Source of the DNA: an uncultured Clostridia bacterium
GTDB taxonomy: Bacteria; Bacillota; Clostridia; TANB77; CAG-508
Assembly (NCBI GenBank): GCA_944393465.1
Contig: CALYAG010000005.1
Span: 1 to 64,000 of the forward strand
Reading direction: 5' to 3'
Length of the DNA: 64,000 nucleotides
A model generated the notes under the pieces. It saw only the letters and a program-made list of their open reading frames with translations. It had not been told where the DNA came from and did not search any database. Both the position numbers and the translations under genes were made by a program. Shown piece after piece: positions 37,884 to 47,023 of this stretch; the stretch's first letter is position 1, and the number at the start of each line of letters is the position of its first letter.

Positions 37884-39089
37884 TTATTTTTGTCTATTTT
37901 GCTTTTTAGTATTTGATTTATTTTTCTTTGCTTTATTATTTATATTTTCTTTATTGCTTTCATTATTTTCTTCTTTGTTTTTATTTATTGCATTCTTTTT
38001 TTCTTTGTAATTTTGCTTTATACTTTTTATTTCATCATTTTTGAAATTTACCAGCTCTTTGTATCCAATTGCAATAATTGCAATTACAATTAATGCAAAA
38101 GATAGTGCTTTCCAAATTCCATCATCTATTAAAATTACTGCAAACATTCCAAGTGATGCACTAGCCCCATAAAGTATTGCCACTGCTTGTTTTTGTGAAA
38201 AGCCCCTTTTCATCAATCTATGATGTAAGTGACCTTTATCTGCTTGAAAAACTGCTTTTAGTGATTTGCCTTTTACAATTCTTCTTATTATTGCAAAAAG
38301 TGTGTCAAAAATAGGAAGTGCTAAAACAAGTATTGGAGCAATTAATACAACAAGTGTAACTGTTTTGGCAACTCCAAGAATTGAGATTGTTGCTAAACTA
38401 AATCCCAAAAATTGCGCTCCCACATCCCCTATAAACGTTTTAGCTGGGTTTAGGTTAAATGGCAAAAAGCCACCAATTGCTCCTGCTAAAGCTGTTATTA
38501 AAATAATTGATATTAATGGAGAATCATTTGTTGAAAATATTATAAGTAAACTTATGCAAGATATAAGTGATACTCCAGAAGATAAGCCATCTAATCCATC
38601 AATTAAGTTAATAGCATTTGTTATTCCCACAATCCAACCTATTGTTAGTATAAAATTTAAAACTGGATGAATAACTATTTCATTTATTGTATCTATTCTT
38701 ATTCCAAAAAAGTAAACAATTAATGCAGCTAAAACTTGTCCAATTAGCTTTTGCCATGGTTTTAAAGTCTTTACATCATCTGCATATGCAAATATGCCCA
38801 AAACTATTATTCCAAGCAAAAAACCAAGTAGTTTCATTTTGTAATTTTCTTGACCGTTTAAGTCTAAATTACCCTCAATTGTCATTGTTATTATTAAATA
38901 AATAGCCGAAACCAAAAATCCTGCAATTACCGCTAAGCCACCAATTCTAGGTACTGGTCTTTTATTTACTCTTCTGTCTGAAGGATAATCTATAGCTCCA
39001 ACTTTTTTTGCAAGCTTTATTGTATATGGTACCATAACAAACGATGTTATAAACGCTAGTAAAAATGCAATTGCAATGTCTCCCCACAT
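37884..39089 (-). CDS. MraY/WecA-family undecaprenyl-phosphate sugar-1-phosphate transferase
   Basis: The 401-residue polytopic membrane product has family motifs: DYPSDRRVNKRPVPRIGGLA (about 33-52), AYADDVKTLKPWQK (about 101-114), NLIDGLDGLSSG (about 161-172), FIGDVGAQFLGFSLA (about 213-227) and HLHHRLMKRG (about 280-289). The C-terminal 50 residues are a Lys/Asn-rich low-complexity tail. It probably transfers GlcNAc-1-P to undecaprenyl phosphate and starts a wall-linked polymer such as teichoic acid or an O-antigen-like glycan (TagO/WecA role). It is upstream of two polyprenyl-phosphate GT2 genes on the same strand. Confidence 0.88.
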   Translation of the reverse strand: MWGDIAIAFLLAFITSFVMVPYTIKLAKKVGAIDYPSDRRVNKRPVPRIGGLAVIAGFLVSAIYLIITMTIEGNLDLNGQENYKMKLLGFLLGIIVLGIFAYADDVKTLKPWQKLIGQVLAALIVYFFGIRIDTINEIVIHPVLNFILTIGWIVGITNAINLIDGLDGLSSGVSLISCISLLIIFSTNDSPLISIILITALAGAIGGFLPFNLNPAKTFIGDVGAQFLGFSLATISILGVAKTVTLVVLIAPILVLALPIFDTLFAIIRRIVKGKSLKAVFQADKGHLHHRLMKRGFSQKQAVAILYGASASLGMFAVILIDDGIWKALSFALIVIAIIAIGYKELVNFKNDEIKSIKQNYKEKKNAINKNKEENNESNKENINNKAKKNKSNTKKQNRQK

Positions 39090-39163
39090 AAGGCTTACCT
39101 CCTACGTTTAATTTGCCCTTTATTTTCTTCTCATTAGTATAAATTTAAAATTTTTAATATTTT

Positions 39164-40108
39164 TTATTCGTTTTCTTCTCTTTTTCCATTATACTCATTT
39201 ACTAAGTAAAGTGGTCTATTTTTTGATGCATTAAATATTCTTCCTAAATATTCACCAATTATGCCAAATAGCAATATTTGAACACCTGAGAAAAACAATA
39301 CTAGCAAGATTATTGCTTGATAAGCTTGTACTGCTACATCTAGTCTTATGCACTTAACTATTACATATATAAAGTATATGAATAGTGCTAAAAATGTAGG
39401 TATTGCTATGTATGTAGATATTCTAAGTGGTGATGTAGTAAAAGATGTTATGCCATCTATTGCTAAGTTTACTAACTTTTTGTAGTTCCACTTTGTTTTT
39501 CCTGCAACTCTTGCATCTCTGTCATACATTACTGCTTTTTTCTTGTAGCCTATCCAACTAAACATTGATTTAGAATTACGGTCTGTTTCTCTAAGTTTTT
39601 TTAATGCATTTACACATCTTCTATCTAATAATCTAAAGTCACCCGTATCCTTTTGAATTGGTACTGATGTAAGCATTTGCAAAACTCTATAATACATTTT
39701 AGATGTAAACTTTTTTAAAAAGCTCTCGCCTGCTCTTGACTTTCTTTGTGCATATACATCATCATATCCTTCTTCCCAATATTTAATCATTTCTGGAATT
39801 AGCTCTGGTGGATCTTGAAGATCTGCATCCATAAATATAACTGCATCACCTGTTGCATAATCTAAGCCTGCAATCATTGCTGTTTCTTTTCCAAAGTTTC
39901 TAGAAAAGTCTACATATGAAATTCTTGGGTCTTTTTCTCTGTACTCTTTAATTAAATTTAAAGTATTATCTTTTGAACCATCATTTACAAATAATATTTC
40001 AAATTCATAATTATCAATACTGTTCATTAATTTTTCAAGTCTATCATACAAAAATGGTAAAGATTCTTCTTCGTTGTATGCTGGTACAATTATTGTTATT
40101 TTTTTCAT
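39164..40108 (-). CDS. GT2 polyprenyl-phosphate glycosyltransferase (GtrB/DPM1-like)
   Basis: The 314-residue product has a GT2 catalytic domain with ITIIVPAYNEEESLPFLYDR, VNDGSKDNTL and the DxD-type FMDADLQDPPEL (about 91-102). Two C-terminal membrane spans (about 229-255 and 264-290) match GtrB-type enzymes that load glucose onto undecaprenyl phosphate. Such a lipid donor is used by membrane GT-C enzymes, for example the GtrII-like protein at 45480-47000. Similar architecture is shared by the next gene; the two are not close copies. Confidence 0.88.
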   Translation of the reverse strand: MKKITIIVPAYNEEESLPFLYDRLEKLMNSIDNYEFEILFVNDGSKDNTLNLIKEYREKDPRISYVDFSRNFGKETAMIAGLDYATGDAVIFMDADLQDPPELIPEMIKYWEEGYDDVYAQRKSRAGESFLKKFTSKMYYRVLQMLTSVPIQKDTGDFRLLDRRCVNALKKLRETDRNSKSMFSWIGYKKKAVMYDRDARVAGKTKWNYKKLVNLAIDGITSFTTSPLRISTYIAIPTFLALFIYFIYVIVKCIRLDVAVQAYQAIILLVLFFSGVQILLFGIIGEYLGRIFNASKNRPLYLVNEYNGKREENE

Positions 40109-40169
40109 TGTTTAATTTTAGCTCCTTTTCTATTTTTAAATTTTTTATCATAAGCTTTTATTAAAATAA

Positions 40170-41141
40170 TTATTTTTTATTATCTTTTGAATTATTTTTT
40201 TCTGCTTCTAGTTTACTATTTTTTCTATCTTCAAATTCATTTAATTTTATTTCAAACTCTTGCTTTGATTTGTTTATGGTTGTTTGCAATATAAGTCCTC
40301 CAAAGAACGACTGAACCATGCAAATATAAAAGAATATGCTTGCCATAAAAGAAGGCATTTTTGGTACTAAACCACTATTTACATAGTCTATTAAAACTGG
40401 TATTAAAAAAGCTGTACCTATTATACCACAAATTAGAGCAATCCATAGAAAAAATGATAAAGGTCTATAATTTTTATATAAAGTAATAATTGTTTTTATT
40501 ACTCTTGCACCATCTGCATATGTGTTTAACTTTGAAAAACTGCCCTCTGGCCTATCTCTATATTCTATAATTACATTTTCCCAATTTAAGTTTTTGTCTA
40601 GTGTATGAATTGTCATTTCTGTTTCTATTTCAAAACCTTTAGAAAGCACTGGAAATGTTTTTACAAACCTGTAGCTAAATGCTCTGTAGCCTGTCATAAC
40701 ATCCCTTATTTTGCTCTTGTAAATCATATTTATAAGAGCTCTTACTGCTACATTTCCAATATTGTGAAAAGGTCTTTTGTTTTCTTCAAAATATGTTGAA
40801 GATAGCCTGTCCCCTATTACCATATCCACATTTTTGTTTAAAACTAAGTCACACATTTTTCTTGCATCTTCTGCTGGGTATGTGTCATCTCCATCTGTCA
40901 TAATGTAGCACTCAGCATCAATTTCTCTAAACATTGATCTTATGACATTGCCTTTGCCTTGTTTTCTTTCATACCTAACAACAGCTCCAGCTTTTCTTGC
41001 AATTTCATCTGTGCCATCTTTTGAATTATTGTCATAAACATAAATTGTAGCTTCTGGCAATTCTCTTTTAAAATCTTTAATAACCTTTTCTACTGTTTTT
41101 GCTTCATTGTAGCAAGGTATTAATACTGCTATTTTATCCAT
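40170..41141 (-). CDS. GT2 polyprenol-phosphate glycosyltransferase with C-terminal membrane spans
   Basis: The ATG at 41141 has AGAAAGGAAATTAGA upstream; the longer frame starting at 41192 has none. The product of about 323 residues reads MDKIAVLIPCYNEAKTVEKV and contains TDGDDTYPAED (catalytic Asp pair), MTGYRAFSYRFVKTFPVLSK and FEIETEMTIHTLD. Two C-terminal membrane spans follow, then a Lys/Glu/Asn-rich tail of about 40 residues. It likely makes a sugar-phospho-polyprenol. It is upstream of the GtrB-like gene. Confidence 0.87.
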   Translation of the reverse strand: MDKIAVLIPCYNEAKTVEKVIKDFKRELPEATIYVYDNNSKDGTDEIARKAGAVVRYERKQGKGNVIRSMFREIDAECYIMTDGDDTYPAEDARKMCDLVLNKNVDMVIGDRLSSTYFEENKRPFHNIGNVAVRALINMIYKSKIRDVMTGYRAFSYRFVKTFPVLSKGFEIETEMTIHTLDKNLNWENVIIEYRDRPEGSFSKLNTYADGARVIKTIITLYKNYRPLSFFLWIALICGIIGTAFLIPVLIDYVNSGLVPKMPSFMASIFFYICMVQSFFGGLILQTTINKSKQEFEIKLNEFEDRKNSKLEAEKNNSKDNKK

Positions 41142-41185
41142 TCTAATTTCCTTTCTAAAAAATTGTAATATTATTATTCTACTTT

Positions 41186-41269
41186 GTTGCAATATACATT
41201 CTCTCCTATTTCACGGCGCGGGTCGCTGCTTGCTCCAGCTTGTGAAATATCGAGAACATATATTGCAAC
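41186..41269. repeat. 84-base palindromic element with ACAATATATGTTCT-like ends
   Basis: The outer arms are GTTGCAATATACATTCTC and GAGAACATATATTGCAAC, followed inward by TATTTCAC and GTGAAATA. The centre, CGGCGCGGGTCGCTGCTTGC, is far more GC-rich than its surroundings. The arms match the single copies at 10926, 15943 and 19388. It lies between a GT2 gene and a DUF2142 gene. Confidence 0.75.
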
Positions 41270-41295
41270 ATTTGTATAATGCTTTTACAATTTTT

Positions 41296-43350
41296 TTAAA
41301 TATACGTAATTACTGCTGTTAAAATTGCAACAGTGTTAAGTAAAACTCCAGCATATGAAATAACTTTTACCAAGTTTATTTTTCCACTTTCTTTTACTAA
41401 CTTATTCTGTCCTAATACTAACATAAATGGTAGTAATAATTCAATAAAATATCTGCCTTGAACACCATTTATATAATAATTTTTTAATGTTGACCATTGC
41501 ATATAAATGCTTGTATAAATTAAACCACATATAATAAACAAAATAACTGAAATTGTTATTTTCATTTTTTTATCCAATTTGTCTTTTATGTCTTTATCAA
41601 ATAACACAATCATCACAAAAATTATAATATATGCAATAACATTTATCCAGCCAACTCTTACCATTTCTATATGTTCCATATATCCGCCAAATAATTGCAT
41701 TAAATACAAGTCAAAATCATGATATAAAGTATAGAAACATATTCTTAAATATTCTATTGGATTAGATAAAATATTTAATTTTTGTGCATCAGATTTATTG
41801 TTGTCTATTAAGCTTAAATGTGTTGATGCAACTCCTAACCAAGCTAGGTTTGCTATAATAGGTAAGGCTACTGCTAGCACGCACATAAGTACTCTATCAC
41901 GCTTTTTGCTATATTTTTCTTTTGGTATAAGCAAAGTTAAAAGTGCAAATGGCACATATACTATTTTGCATAGTCCCAAAACTACTCCAATAACTGAGAG
42001 AACTACAATATTTTTTATAGTAATTTTTTCTTTGCCAAATATAAGTTTAAGTAAATATGTAATAAACAATATGCTTGAAGTTATAGTTAGTGCATCTGGC
42101 GATACTGACGCTATTTGCGACAAAGTAGTTGGAATTATTGCTATAAAGAATATTATATTTTTTCCAAATGGTATTATTTTTATTGCCAAGTATAGTAAAA
42201 ATACTGAAACAAGTAAATTTACTATTCTTGTTATATAAAACATAATTAACAAATTATTTGTAAATAATGACACTATTCTTATAGTTAGTGCTTGAGGCAA
42301 ATATGGAAGTGGTGAATAAACTGCCATATATTCTCCACCAACAGTTATGGCGTTTTCTTCATCTACTTCTACATCTGCTGACCTTATTATATCATCATAA
42401 TAAGTAGCATTTAAGTATCTTTCTTCAATATTATAATCTTCATGCAAAACATCACTAAAGGCTGCTGGAATAGTTGTTATAGAATGTTCATCTATGATTG
42501 GCGTATTAAAAATTCCAGTTGAAATTTCATACGCCCTAAAGAAATGTGCATGTTCATCATGACCTCTATACATAGGAACTACAAACACATATGCTAGTCC
42601 CAAAACTAAAGTTGTGCAAATAAATAATTTTTCAAATTTAAACTCTTTAAACATTAGTAAGTAAAGTGCCACTATTGCTACAATTGTTACTCCAATTAAA
42701 GCTACTGTAAAAATAATATTTGCATATCTACTATAATAATAAATTTCAAAACTTAAACTTCCGCTTTGTTCTACTCCATTTATTGTAAAAGTACCATTTT
42801 CATAAGTTTTTGTAGTATTATATAAAACAGGGTTTGTACTGCTTCCATTTTCATATGTTACAACTATTTCATATTCTTTATCTTTTGAATTTGGTTGTTT
42901 ATCAAAAGCAAATTTATATTTAGTATCAGATTGAACGGGCTCGTCATAAATGCTATTATACTCAGCAATTGTTGTGTTATTTTCTTTGTCGATTATTTTT
43001 ATATTTATTGGGTCTTTGCTATAAGTTCTAAAAGATTTGTCAAACCCTATTGCAATGGCTTCTAAATTATTTCTTGTAGAGACAAAACTTTGCACTACTT
43101 CTACTTTGCCATCTAAGTTAGTGCTTGAAGGTTCTTCATTTTGCTCGTTACTTGCTGATTCAGCGCTTTCATCATTTTTTAGGCTTCTGTCATAAGATAA
43201 GTAATTTTCTGTATAATAGCTTCTTTCATTATATATAAAATTACTATACATAACTACATCAATGACTAATATAATTAATATAAATACTATAAATAGTATT
43301 TTTTTGTTTGAATTAATTGTATTTTTTATTAATTTCATGTTTTTTAACAT
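41296..43350 (-). CDS. DUF2142 family membrane protein (copy 1)
   Basis: The 684-residue product has one N-terminal span, a soluble extracytoplasmic domain (about 35-215) and eight to ten spans thereafter. It contains FVVPMYRGHDEHAHFFRAYE (about 256-275) and PYLPQALTIRIVSLF, the DUF2142 hallmarks (P..DE..H). DUF2142 proteins often lie in polysaccharide loci and are thought to be GT-C-like. The paralog at 43384-45444 has the same design, with KNHDELYHWYRSYE. GGGGAGCTAG precedes the first ATG. Confidence 0.86.
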   Translation of the reverse strand: MLKNMKLIKNTINSNKKILFIVFILIILVIDVVMYSNFIYNERSYYTENYLSYDRSLKNDESAESASNEQNEEPSSTNLDGKVEVVQSFVSTRNNLEAIAIGFDKSFRTYSKDPINIKIIDKENNTTIAEYNSIYDEPVQSDTKYKFAFDKQPNSKDKEYEIVVTYENGSSTNPVLYNTTKTYENGTFTINGVEQSGSLSFEIYYYSRYANIIFTVALIGVTIVAIVALYLLMFKEFKFEKLFICTTLVLGLAYVFVVPMYRGHDEHAHFFRAYEISTGIFNTPIIDEHSITTIPAAFSDVLHEDYNIEERYLNATYYDDIIRSADVEVDEENAITVGGEYMAVYSPLPYLPQALTIRIVSLFTNNLLIMFYITRIVNLLVSVFLLYLAIKIIPFGKNIIFFIAIIPTTLSQIASVSPDALTITSSILFITYLLKLIFGKEKITIKNIVVLSVIGVVLGLCKIVYVPFALLTLLIPKEKYSKKRDRVLMCVLAVALPIIANLAWLGVASTHLSLIDNNKSDAQKLNILSNPIEYLRICFYTLYHDFDLYLMQLFGGYMEHIEMVRVGWINVIAYIIIFVMIVLFDKDIKDKLDKKMKITISVILFIICGLIYTSIYMQWSTLKNYYINGVQGRYFIELLLPFMLVLGQNKLVKESGKINLVKVISYAGVLLNTVAILTAVITYI

Positions 43351-43383
43351 CTAGCTCCCCTCATTAAATTTACGTTTATAAAA

Positions 43384-45444
43384 CTATAAATGACAAATTA
43401 CAATTGCAAGAACTGCCCATATTTGCAATACTACTCCTATGCTAGCAATAGTTTTGCAAGGGTTTTCTTCACTATATTCTGTTTTAATTTTTAACTGACT
43501 TCCAATTAGTAATGCAATTAAAGGCAAAATTGGAATAAAGTATCTTCCTTGTATTCCTGCAATAGAATCACTTCCTACTGTTGTCCATTGAACATATAAA
43601 CTTGTAAATATAAGTCCTATAATTGCTAAAACTGTTAAACCTATCCATACTTTTTGATACAACTTAAATTTATTTTTTATTGTTTGGTCTGTAATTGTAA
43701 TCCATACAAATATTAAAGCTAAGCAATATGGCACAATAGAATATAATTGTACAAGTTCTCCCCAACCAAGCTCGCCACCAAACATTGAATAAATATATTT
43801 TTGCCCATTTAAGTTTAATGTATATAAGCAATCTTGCAAGTATTTAACTGGGTGCATTAATATGCTAATAACTTGTATAGTAGAATCACCTTCTCTAAAG
43901 TGCGATAAATAAATTCCTGCAACCATTAGCCATAACAAATTAAGAATTATTGCAAAAGCGCATACTATAATTATATCTTTTATCTTTTTCTCACTCTTAA
44001 ACTTTTCTTTTGGTATTATGAATAATAATAGTATTAAAGGCAAATATACTATTTTGCACATTGCCATTATTACAGATAATACTGTAAGAATAACTATTTT
44101 CTTTCCATCTATAATGTGGTCTTTTTTAGCAAATGCCAAACTAAGTATATATGCTATGTAGAAAAATGCCATAGATATGGTCATAGCATCTGGTGAAAGT
44201 GATGAAAAACCTTCTATTGCAATTGGTATAAAAGATAAAGCTAGGAGTATTTTTTTACCAAACGGTATTTTCTTAATTGCAAAGTATATTAAAGCAATTG
44301 AAAAAACAGCGTTCATTATTCTTCCTCCGTAAGCAATTAAAAGCACTTTGTCTGTAAATAATCTTGTTATAAATATGCCTATTGCTTGAGGAATATATTG
44401 TACAAAAGAATATACGGCAGACGTTTCAGAATATAATTGTGATGTATTTTCTTTATCTAAAGTCATACCTAAATCTTCTTTTACTTTACCATATGTTATA
44501 CTTGTCCAATCATCTGTTGCAATATTTGCTACACTTTGTGGCATAACTGTACCCAAATTATCTCCATCAATGCCTTCCATAAACCTGCCTATAGATACCT
44601 CATATGACCTATACCAATGATATAGTTCATCATGGTTTTTGATAGTTGGCATTGCAATTATGTAAAATAAGCAAATTACAGGAATAGTAACTAAAAATAT
44701 TTTTTCTACTTTTATATTCTTTTTATATCTTAAATAAATGCTTATAATTATTGCATATACTGCCAAAATAACAGCTGCAAAAATAAAGAACATTAATTTA
44801 TTGTTATTAAAATAATATTGCTGAATTGCAAGTGTACCATTTACTTCTTGTCCATCTATTGTAAAATTTGTGATGTTTTCAGCATTATCTGCCTCTAACT
44901 CTGCATTATCTATATCATTAGCATTTAAGTCATTACTTTCTAAATCAGTCTCTTCTGCGGCCTTGTATTTTACCGCAAAAAACTTATCAGTTTCTTCACC
45001 ATTTTGTGGTTCGTATTTAATATACAAAGTATATTCTTTTCCTTGTGAATTTTTTTGCTTTTTAAAATTAAATTCATAAGTTGAATTTTCTCTAACATAA
45101 TTTCTTGAAATGCTCTCTTCTTTTATTACATTTCCATTCTCGTCCTTTATGCCAATTATAACATTACAAAAATTTCCATATTCATCTTTAAAAGGCTCAA
45201 AATCTATATCCACCCTCGTAAAATTATTTTGATTACAAAATACTTTTTGTTCTACAATAGTGCCCACTTTTATATTTTCTACATATTTATCTGCCTTTAT
45301 TTTTTCACTTGTATTGTAAAGTTTATTAGATACTCCCAAAGCATAAAATGCCATAGCAATTATAGCTACTATGCTCATTAAGAGTATTATAAAAAACTTC
45401 CAATCTTTCTTTATTTTACTTGTACAATTTTGTATAAAATTCAT
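43384..45444 (-). CDS. DUF2142 family membrane protein (copy 2)
   Basis: The 686-residue product is a tandem paralog of the previous gene. It has an N-terminal span, an extracytoplasmic region (about 40-215), the DUF2142 signature IAMPTIKNHDELYHWYRSYE (about 264-283), VQYIPQAIGIFITRLFTDKV, and many membrane spans. The two copies differ throughout, suggesting an old duplication with separate acceptor or sugar specificity. The gap between them is about 30 bases, so they are almost certainly co-transcribed. Confidence 0.86.
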   Translation of the reverse strand: MNFIQNCTSKIKKDWKFFIILLMSIVAIIAMAFYALGVSNKLYNTSEKIKADKYVENIKVGTIVEQKVFCNQNNFTRVDIDFEPFKDEYGNFCNVIIGIKDENGNVIKEESISRNYVRENSTYEFNFKKQKNSQGKEYTLYIKYEPQNGEETDKFFAVKYKAAEETDLESNDLNANDIDNAELEADNAENITNFTIDGQEVNGTLAIQQYYFNNNKLMFFIFAAVILAVYAIIISIYLRYKKNIKVEKIFLVTIPVICLFYIIAMPTIKNHDELYHWYRSYEVSIGRFMEGIDGDNLGTVMPQSVANIATDDWTSITYGKVKEDLGMTLDKENTSQLYSETSAVYSFVQYIPQAIGIFITRLFTDKVLLIAYGGRIMNAVFSIALIYFAIKKIPFGKKILLALSFIPIAIEGFSSLSPDAMTISMAFFYIAYILSLAFAKKDHIIDGKKIVILTVLSVIMAMCKIVYLPLILLLFIIPKEKFKSEKKIKDIIIVCAFAIILNLLWLMVAGIYLSHFREGDSTIQVISILMHPVKYLQDCLYTLNLNGQKYIYSMFGGELGWGELVQLYSIVPYCLALIFVWITITDQTIKNKFKLYQKVWIGLTVLAIIGLIFTSLYVQWTTVGSDSIAGIQGRYFIPILPLIALLIGSQLKIKTEYSEENPCKTIASIGVVLQIWAVLAIVICHL

Positions 45445-45479
45445 TAAATTCTCCTTATTAACATTAATAGAAAATCATG

Positions 45480-47000
45480 TTAAAATCTGCAATAGTGGAT
45501 AGTGTCTCCCACAAATTTAATCTGGTCAGTGCTAAAATTATCCCAGTTTTGTTCCTTAAAACTTGCTTCTATTTTTGGATCCTTTTTACCTTCAACTAAA
45601 TCAAGATTATTATAATAATTTAGCATATCTACAATAGCCCAATCTGGACCAAATCCTGATATATTCATATCTTTATGCGCCCATATATTTGGATAGGTAT
45701 TGTTTAAATATTCATCACTATAAATACATATTTTTGTGACTTTATTACCAGTTTCTTGTTCATATTTTTTAATTTCTTCGCCAACAGTTAAGCTATTCAT
45801 TTTATCAATATAATTTAAGTTATAATGGCTTATTTCTATTTTATTAAATTCAAATAACTGCATAATTAACATTATGGTGCAAATCACACCTATTATAATA
45901 ATAGGAATTTGAATTGTTTGAAGTTTGTTTAAGCTTTTTATATTTTTGTTTATACTATTGCTTTTATTATTTAAAATATTAACTAAAATATAAATGCAAA
46001 TTATACCTACAATAGCTCCAAAAGGATATGTACTTCTTGGTACAAACCATATAGAAGCAGTATTTTCCATTATATGAGGTACTATTGTTATAGCAAAAGT
46101 AGCAAAAAGTACATATACTAGGCCTAGAAACTTAAGCAATTTTGTACTTATTTTTATTTTATTGTTTTTACATAATAAAACAATTGCTAAAACTAATAAT
46201 GTGGCTATAACTATTACAAATGTGTATTTTGGTAAAATTGTATATGTTGCCAACATTTCTACTGAGCCATCTATTATTTTATGTAAAGATTCTACTAAAT
46301 TTATTTCTCCATTAACCCTTGCACTTGAGAAAAATAGCCTAATTGTTAATAAATTTATTATGGCAGGTATTCCATATCCTAGTAACAAAACTACATTATT
46401 TTTTATAAATTCTTTAGCATTTTTTGAGTAAAAAACTACATAAATTGTTGATAAAGCTATAAATAAACCTATTATACCTTGATAACAAAATGTTGCTATA
46501 AGCATAAATATAAATACATATTTAAGTGCTTTTTTGTCGCCATCAAGATATTTTACAAATTTGTCAAAACTAAGTACAGTAAGCAATACTGTTAAACCAA
46601 ATATTCCTTTTTCTATAAATAAAAATAGTTCTATAGTAAATGGGTTTATTATGGTAACTGTACTAACCAAAAAGCAAATTGCCCCATTATTTATTTTTTT
46701 ATTTATTACTAAAAATAAATTGTAAATAGAAAGTGTAATGCATAAAATGGCAAGTATATATGATGATATATAAATAAAGCCAAAACTAAAGCCAAGTTTA
46801 AAGAAACCTCCTTGCCATATAGCTATTACAAATCTACCTATTGACATAAAGTGACTAACCATTTCACTTGGAGTGCTTTCTAAAGTACAATATGTGTCCG
46901 CAGCAAACTCTATTTTAGCAAATATTCCAAAAAATACTAATGTAATTAATAGGCTAATGTATAAGTTTTTATCTTTTAATTTTCCGATTATTTTCTGCAT
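45480..47000 (-). CDS. GtrII-like glucosyltransferase-domain membrane protein
   Basis: The chosen ATG at 47000 has GAGGAAATTAGAA upstream (residue 6 of the longest frame, which opens with GTG). The product of about 506 residues has some ten membrane spans. Early loop segments such as FAADTYCTLESTPSEMVSHF and MSIGRFVIAIWQGGFFKLGF are typical of the GtrII family, where an acidic residue in the first loop acts in glucosyl transfer from a lipid donor. The soluble end reads KDMNISGFGPDWAIVDMLNY. The two GtrB-like genes in this cluster could provide its donor. Confidence 0.8.
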   Translation of the reverse strand: MQKIIGKLKDKNLYISLLITLVFFGIFAKIEFAADTYCTLESTPSEMVSHFMSIGRFVIAIWQGGFFKLGFSFGFIYISSYILAILCITLSIYNLFLVINKKINNGAICFLVSTVTIINPFTIELFLFIEKGIFGLTVLLTVLSFDKFVKYLDGDKKALKYVFIFMLIATFCYQGIIGLFIALSTIYVVFYSKNAKEFIKNNVVLLLGYGIPAIINLLTIRLFFSSARVNGEINLVESLHKIIDGSVEMLATYTILPKYTFVIVIATLLVLAIVLLCKNNKIKISTKLLKFLGLVYVLFATFAITIVPHIMENTASIWFVPRSTYPFGAIVGIICIYILVNILNNKSNSINKNIKSLNKLQTIQIPIIIIGVICTIMLIMQLFEFNKIEISHYNLNYIDKMNSLTVGEEIKKYEQETGNKVTKICIYSDEYLNNTYPNIWAHKDMNISGFGPDWAIVDMLNYYNNLDLVEGKKDPKIEASFKEQNWDNFSTDQIKFVGDTIHYCRF

Positions 47001-47023
47001 TTCTAATTTCCTCACTAAATTTT

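Noticed and set aside
38266-38670. Plus-strand ORF of 134 codons opposite the WecA-like gene
   Set aside because: It is the antisense shadow of a well-conserved membrane protein, with no matching family motif or ribosome binding site.
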